From contig CAMCXX010000004.1 of assembly GCA_945883755.1 (NCBI GenBank), forward strand, positions 33,345 through 97,344: a DNA stretch of 64,000 nucleotides, in the 5' to 3' direction. Origin of the DNA: Bifidobacterium breve. Lineage in GTDB: Bacteria; Actinomycetota; Actinomycetes; Nanopelagicales; Nanopelagicaceae. Under the pieces are notes generated by a model that saw only the letters and a program-made list of their open reading frames with translations, searched no databases and had not been told where the DNA came from. A program made the translations under genes and the position numbers. Below are positions 59,863 to 64,000 of this stretch, piece by piece (position 1 is the first letter of the stretch; every line of letters begins with the position of its first letter).

Positions 59863-61961
59863 TTTAATTTACTTCCATTTATCTTTACCCCGGTAGGGTC
59901 AACCTTAACCTTTGCTACCGCTTTAAAATCAACCTTTGGAATGGCGCTTGGTACTCCTTTGGGAAAAATCTCATTACCTGGTGCAAGAAGAGTTTGATAG
60001 ATCTCGCGAACGCCAACTCCTGATGTTGATGAACCAAAACCACCCTGACTAACCATCATTACAACTGCGTATTTTGGATTAGCGGTCGGCCCATAAGAGG
60101 CAAACCAAGAGGTGTCATCCTTTGCACTGCCATCTAAATTTCTGCCAAATACTTCAGCGGTTCCAGTCTTGCCACTGACCTCAATTGGTAATCCAGCAAA
60201 TGAACCCGCGCCCGTGCCACGAGTTACTACTGCACGAAGTGATCGCTTTAGAAAATCCCAGGTTGATTGCTTTACATCTACCTTGCCGGCAACAATTGGT
60301 TTGAAATCCTTAATTACAACTCCATCTTGATCAACAATTGCTCGCGCAACTTGTGGTTGATAGTAAGTACCATTATTGGCAATTGCTGCATAAATCTGAG
60401 CAAGTTTAAGTGGTGTAACAAGGGTATCTCCCTGGCCAATTGAAAAGTTAACCGCATCTCCAGCGCGCACCTTATTGCCATCTAAACAATTTTCGCGAGC
60501 AATCTCAATTAGATAAGGTGTTAAATCTGCCTTCTTTGCCTGGTTTCGATAATCACAAAAGAAATCTTTATTATTTTCATACCACCTCTGCTTCCACTCC
60601 CGATCAGGTAATCGGCCTACAGCCTCACTGGGTAGATCAATTCCAGTTGATTTACCAATTCCAAATGCGGCGGCAGCTTTGAAAAAGTGATCATTTGCAT
60701 TTGCCTTTGGCTTTAAGCCGCCATCTCTAACCCATTCATCATAAGCAATTTGATACCAAATTGAGTCACATGAGATTGCCATCGCCTGCTCCATATTGAT
60801 TCGGCCAGCACCAACACTGCCAAAGTTTTTAAAGGTTCGGGTACCGATTTCAACAAATGCTGGACAGTTATAAACTCCATTTAAATCATAACCCGCATTA
60901 TCTGCTGCAATTGCAGAGATAGTTTTAAAGGTAGAGGCAGGGGCAAATAATCCTTGAATTGATCGGCTAAGTGCTGGCACGCCGGTTTTTTCACTAAATA
61001 GATCGGTAGCTTGTTTAACAGTTAAGCCTCGCTGCCAAATTGTTGGATCATAAGTTGGGTATGAGGCCATCGCTAAAACTCGACCAGTCTTTATCTCAAG
61101 AACAATCGCCGAACCTGCATCTCCCCTATAACCACCACTTCGGGCACGAAGCACTGCGCGCTTTAATGCCTCCTCTGTTGCCGCTTGTAACTTTGCATCA
61201 ATATTTGTAATTAGGTTATTGCCCGCAATCGCTTTAATATTTTTTGATTGCTTTGTTACGACCTCTTTGCGATTTACAAGTACGGTTCGAACGCCAGGAA
61301 TACCGCGTAGATAATCGTTGTACTGCACCTCAAGTCCAGCTTTTCCAACTACCTCGCTGCGATAGTAATTAAACTCTGGATTACGAAGATCCTCATCAGA
61401 CACCGCGCCAACATAACCAAGGACATGTGCCACATTCTCACCAGATAATGATGGATAACTTCGAATTGGAATCGAGGCTACCTCAATACCAGGAAATTGA
61501 TCGGAGTTCTCCATAATTCGTAATGCATCCTCCTTTGCTGCATTTCCAATTATTGGGATTGGTTGATATCTAGTTCCATTCCAACAACCAGCGCGATTAT
61601 CTTTAGGCAGTTCACCACAAAGCCGGGTGCGCTGAAAAACATCGGCGTACTCTAAATTAAAGATGCTAGCGATCTTTGCTATAACAGATACTCCTTGATC
61701 CTCCTGTTTATCCAGATCAACTCTGCTAATTGAGACAGCTAGACCAGGTAGATCCACCACCATCGGTACACCATTTATATCGGTGATGGCACCTCTTACC
61801 GCTGGAGTGACAATATCTCGGCTTTGAATGCTGACCGCGGCAATTTGATAGCGATCAGAGTCTAAAACTTGAATATAAAACAATCTGCCAAATAAGGCCA
61901 AAACTAACGATACAACTAATGTTTGAAATACGATCAGGCTTAATCTTGATTTAGCACTCAT
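59859..61961 (-). CDS. mrdA: penicillin-binding protein 2 (MrdA-type transpeptidase)
   Basis: 700 residues. One N-terminal membrane helix, a dimerisation domain (about 50-230), and the transpeptidase domain with the S-x-x-K motif in APASTFKTISA near residue 340, the SxN-like SCDS near 395 and the KTG motif in VSGKTGTAEV near 600. It cross-links peptidoglycan with RodA in the elongasome. It overlaps both mreD and rodA by 4 bases, so the module is tightly coupled. Confidence 0.94.
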   Translation of the reverse strand: MSAKSRLSLIVFQTLVVSLVLALFGRLFYIQVLDSDRYQIAAVSIQSRDIVTPAVRGAITDINGVPMVVDLPGLAVSISRVDLDKQEDQGVSVIAKIASIFNLEYADVFQRTRLCGELPKDNRAGCWNGTRYQPIPIIGNAAKEDALRIMENSDQFPGIEVASIPIRSYPSLSGENVAHVLGYVGAVSDEDLRNPEFNYYRSEVVGKAGLEVQYNDYLRGIPGVRTVLVNRKEVVTKQSKNIKAIAGNNLITNIDAKLQAATEEALKRAVLRARSGGYRGDAGSAIVLEIKTGRVLAMASYPTYDPTIWQRGLTVKQATDLFSEKTGVPALSRSIQGLFAPASTFKTISAIAADNAGYDLNGVYNCPAFVEIGTRTFKNFGSVGAGRINMEQAMAISCDSIWYQIAYDEWVRDGGLKPKANANDHFFKAAAAFGIGKSTGIDLPSEAVGRLPDREWKQRWYENNKDFFCDYRNQAKKADLTPYLIEIARENCLDGNKVRAGDAVNFSIGQGDTLVTPLKLAQIYAAIANNGTYYQPQVARAIVDQDGVVIKDFKPIVAGKVDVKQSTWDFLKRSLRAVVTRGTGAGSFAGLPIEVSGKTGTAEVFGRNLDGSAKDDTSWFASYGPTANPKYAVVMMVSQGGFGSSTSGVGVREIYQTLLAPGNEIFPKGVPSAIPKVDFKAVAKVKVDPTGVKINGSKLK

Positions 61962-62479
61962 ATCAAATCTCGATTTGAAAGTGAGTACTTACGGAATCTA
62001 ATAATTAATGGCAAAAATACCGGAGTAATAAAAAAGCTCCAGATTGAGTTTGCCAAAATCACCGATAAATTATGGGAAACCCCACCATTTTCTTGGCCAA
62101 GCAGTAAGCCGATAAATAAAAAGGTGAGCATTGAAATCGCTGCTGCTACCGAAATAAATGAAATAACGGCAAGTGGGCGCTCGGTAAAATCGCCAATACT
62201 CTCTCTGTTTAGTGCAAATAGATAACCAATTAATGTCATCACTAGCGCCCACTGACCAAATGGTGTTGCCGATCCTGGGGTTAAATCCATGATCAAGCCA
62301 CCGATAAATCCAAATACAACCGCACTGGTTCGATCCTCAAATGCTAGTAATACCAACAGCGCTGATAAGTAGATAGAGAAGCTATGCCATGGAAAGTTGA
62401 TTCGGTTAATCACCGTCTCTTGAATAAAGAGTAAAAGTAAGAAAAATAGAGTGGTATTAAAAATTCTAATTCGACTCAT
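61958..62479 (-). CDS. mreD: rod shape-determining protein MreD
   Basis: 173 residues, five to six hydrophobic helices. MreD sequences are poorly conserved; the call rests on length, topology, the GFIGGLIMDLTPGSATPFGQ segment and its position between mreC and PBP2. It links MreB/MreC to the wall synthases in the membrane. Confidence 0.88.
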   Translation of the reverse strand: MSRIRIFNTTLFFLLLLFIQETVINRINFPWHSFSIYLSALLVLLAFEDRTSAVVFGFIGGLIMDLTPGSATPFGQWALVMTLIGYLFALNRESIGDFTERPLAVISFISVAAAISMLTFLFIGLLLGQENGGVSHNLSVILANSIWSFFITPVFLPLIIRFRKYSLSNRDLI

Positions 62480-62482
62480 AAA

Positions 62483-63403
62483 TTACCTAGTTGGTGTTGG
62501 GCTGGGCGTAGGTGTTGGCGTCACCAAAACTGTTATGACTGGTTGAGGTTTAGGAAATAGTGGAGTGCGGGGCGCCTCATTTGGTGCCGAGATTACAACC
62601 GCAACCACACCAACCCGATTTAAATCTGCAATCGCTGCTACATCAGCATTTTGCGTAATTGATGAGGCATTACTTTGAACCTCACTTACTACGCCAACTG
62701 GAACCCCTGGCACAAATGGTCGATTACCGTCACTGCCTCGTGCAATTAAAATATCGCCCTCTTTAATCTCACCAGCTGAATCTAATAATTGTAAAAGATA
62801 TGAATCGCCACCTTGACCAGAGACAACTCCAATTGCTTGAGTACCAGCAATCCGAACCCCGATTTTAAAGGTTGGATCATTCATCAATAAAACGATTGAG
62901 CTGTTGGGTGTAACACTTTTTATAACACCAATTAGGCCAGCATCTGAAATCACTGTCATATTGCGAGCTATGCCAGATGTTGAGCCAGCATCAATTGTGA
63001 TGGTTTGTTTAAAGGTGGTGTTAGCACCGCGATTGATAACGCGTGCAGCAACTACCTGGTAATTTCCCCGTCCAGCTAAATCTAGAACACCCTTTAATTG
63101 ATCTACCTGACCGGCGATATCCTCATTGAGCGCAGCTGCTGCATTTAATTTTTCAATCTCATCAGTTAAGCCACTGATTTTATTTCGAGTTGAGCCTAAA
63201 TTTCTGATATCGCCAAAGAAATTACCGACTGGTGAGAAAATTCTGGAGAAAAAACCTTCGACTGGGGACAAGGTTGTCTGTGCTGCATTTCGTAAGCCAG
63301 TAGCAATATTTACGCCACGTAAATCTAAGGTAATTAAAAAGAGGGATGAGACAAGCAGTAAAACCAAAAGCAACCTAGAACGATTACTTCCACCCTTTGC
63401 CAT
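62483..63403 (-). CDS. mreC: rod shape-determining protein MreC
   Basis: 306 residues. One N-terminal membrane helix, a coiled-coil segment (about 70-100) and the paired beta-barrel domain with VINRGANTTFKQTITIDAGS and GLIGVIKSVTPNSSIVLLMN. The C-terminus ends in a TPTPTPSPTPTR tail of low complexity, unusual for MreC. It scaffolds PBP2. The start ATG 63403 is 36 bases after the mreB stop. Confidence 0.94.
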   Translation of the reverse strand: MAKGGSNRSRLLLVLLLVSSLFLITLDLRGVNIATGLRNAAQTTLSPVEGFFSRIFSPVGNFFGDIRNLGSTRNKISGLTDEIEKLNAAAALNEDIAGQVDQLKGVLDLAGRGNYQVVAARVINRGANTTFKQTITIDAGSTSGIARNMTVISDAGLIGVIKSVTPNSSIVLLMNDPTFKIGVRIAGTQAIGVVSGQGGDSYLLQLLDSAGEIKEGDILIARGSDGNRPFVPGVPVGVVSEVQSNASSITQNADVAAIADLNRVGVVAVVISAPNEAPRTPLFPKPQPVITVLVTPTPTPSPTPTR

Positions 63404-63439
63404 AGTTAATTAAACCCCAAACCTCATCGAAAATTTAGG

Positions 63440-64000
<561 letters not shown>

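Overview
The window looks like chromosomal DNA of a streamlined, AT-leaning actinobacterium. The best match I can argue from sequence alone is the freshwater acI / Nanopelagicales group (Planktophila- or Nanopelagicus-like). The reasons are the actinobacterial gene orders (rpsB-tsf-pyrH-frr-cdsA-rlmN, dxr-rseP-ispG-proS-rimP-nusA-ylxR-infB-rbfA-truB-ribF-rpsO-pnp, mreBCD-PBP2-rodA-rne-rplU-rpmA-obg-proB/proA), a short NusA, very tight gene spacing with many ATGA or TAATG overlaps, a polyamine-use cassette, and many genes that start directly downstream of a TANNNT -10 box (leaderless). The organism assignment is inference. No tRNA, rRNA, CRISPR array, insertion sequence or prophage was seen. 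Almost everything is on the minus strand.

Layout. 1-17.4 kb: translation, RNA and isoprenoid block: M16 peptidase (partial), pnp, rpsO, ribF, truB, rbfA, infB, ylxR, nusA, rimP, a TauE/SafE permease, proS, a secreted Pro/Thr-linker protein, ispG, the site-2 protease rseP, and dxr. 17.4-28 kb: a block that separates dxr from rlmN, genes that commonly sit side by side in Actinobacteria. It holds gabT, a ureohydrolase (speB), a small islet of secreted proteins plus a VanY-type carboxypeptidase, a PotCBAD polyamine transporter and an aminobutyraldehyde-type dehydrogenase. Together these could import putrescine or agmatine and convert them through 4-aminobutyrate to succinate semialdehyde. 28-33 kb: rlmN, cdsA, frr, pyrH, tsf, rpsB, with a structured rpsB leader. 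33.2-46 kb: a methyltransferase, xerC and a nearly complete branched-chain amino-acid run (cimA, ilvE, leuB, serA, ilvC, ilvN, ilvB, ilvD). ilvB is preceded by a Val/Ile-rich leader peptide and a terminator. 46-54 kb: an MFS exporter, gatBAC, proA, an inserted serine hydrolase and proB. 54-64 kb: obg, rpmA, rplU, rne, rodA, PBP2, mreD, mreC and the 3' part of mreB.

Points that stand out: (1) mreB carries an in-frame TAG in its conserved core, followed at once by ATG. (2) The first 85 bases of speB, including its -10 box, occur twice as a direct repeat flanking one secreted-protein gene. (3) dxr and gabT appear to fire from one symmetric -10 element, both as leaderless messages. (4) The ilvB leader is a classic attenuator whose leader peptide itself seems leaderless. 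(5) A serine hydrolase gene sits in reverse orientation between proB and proA.
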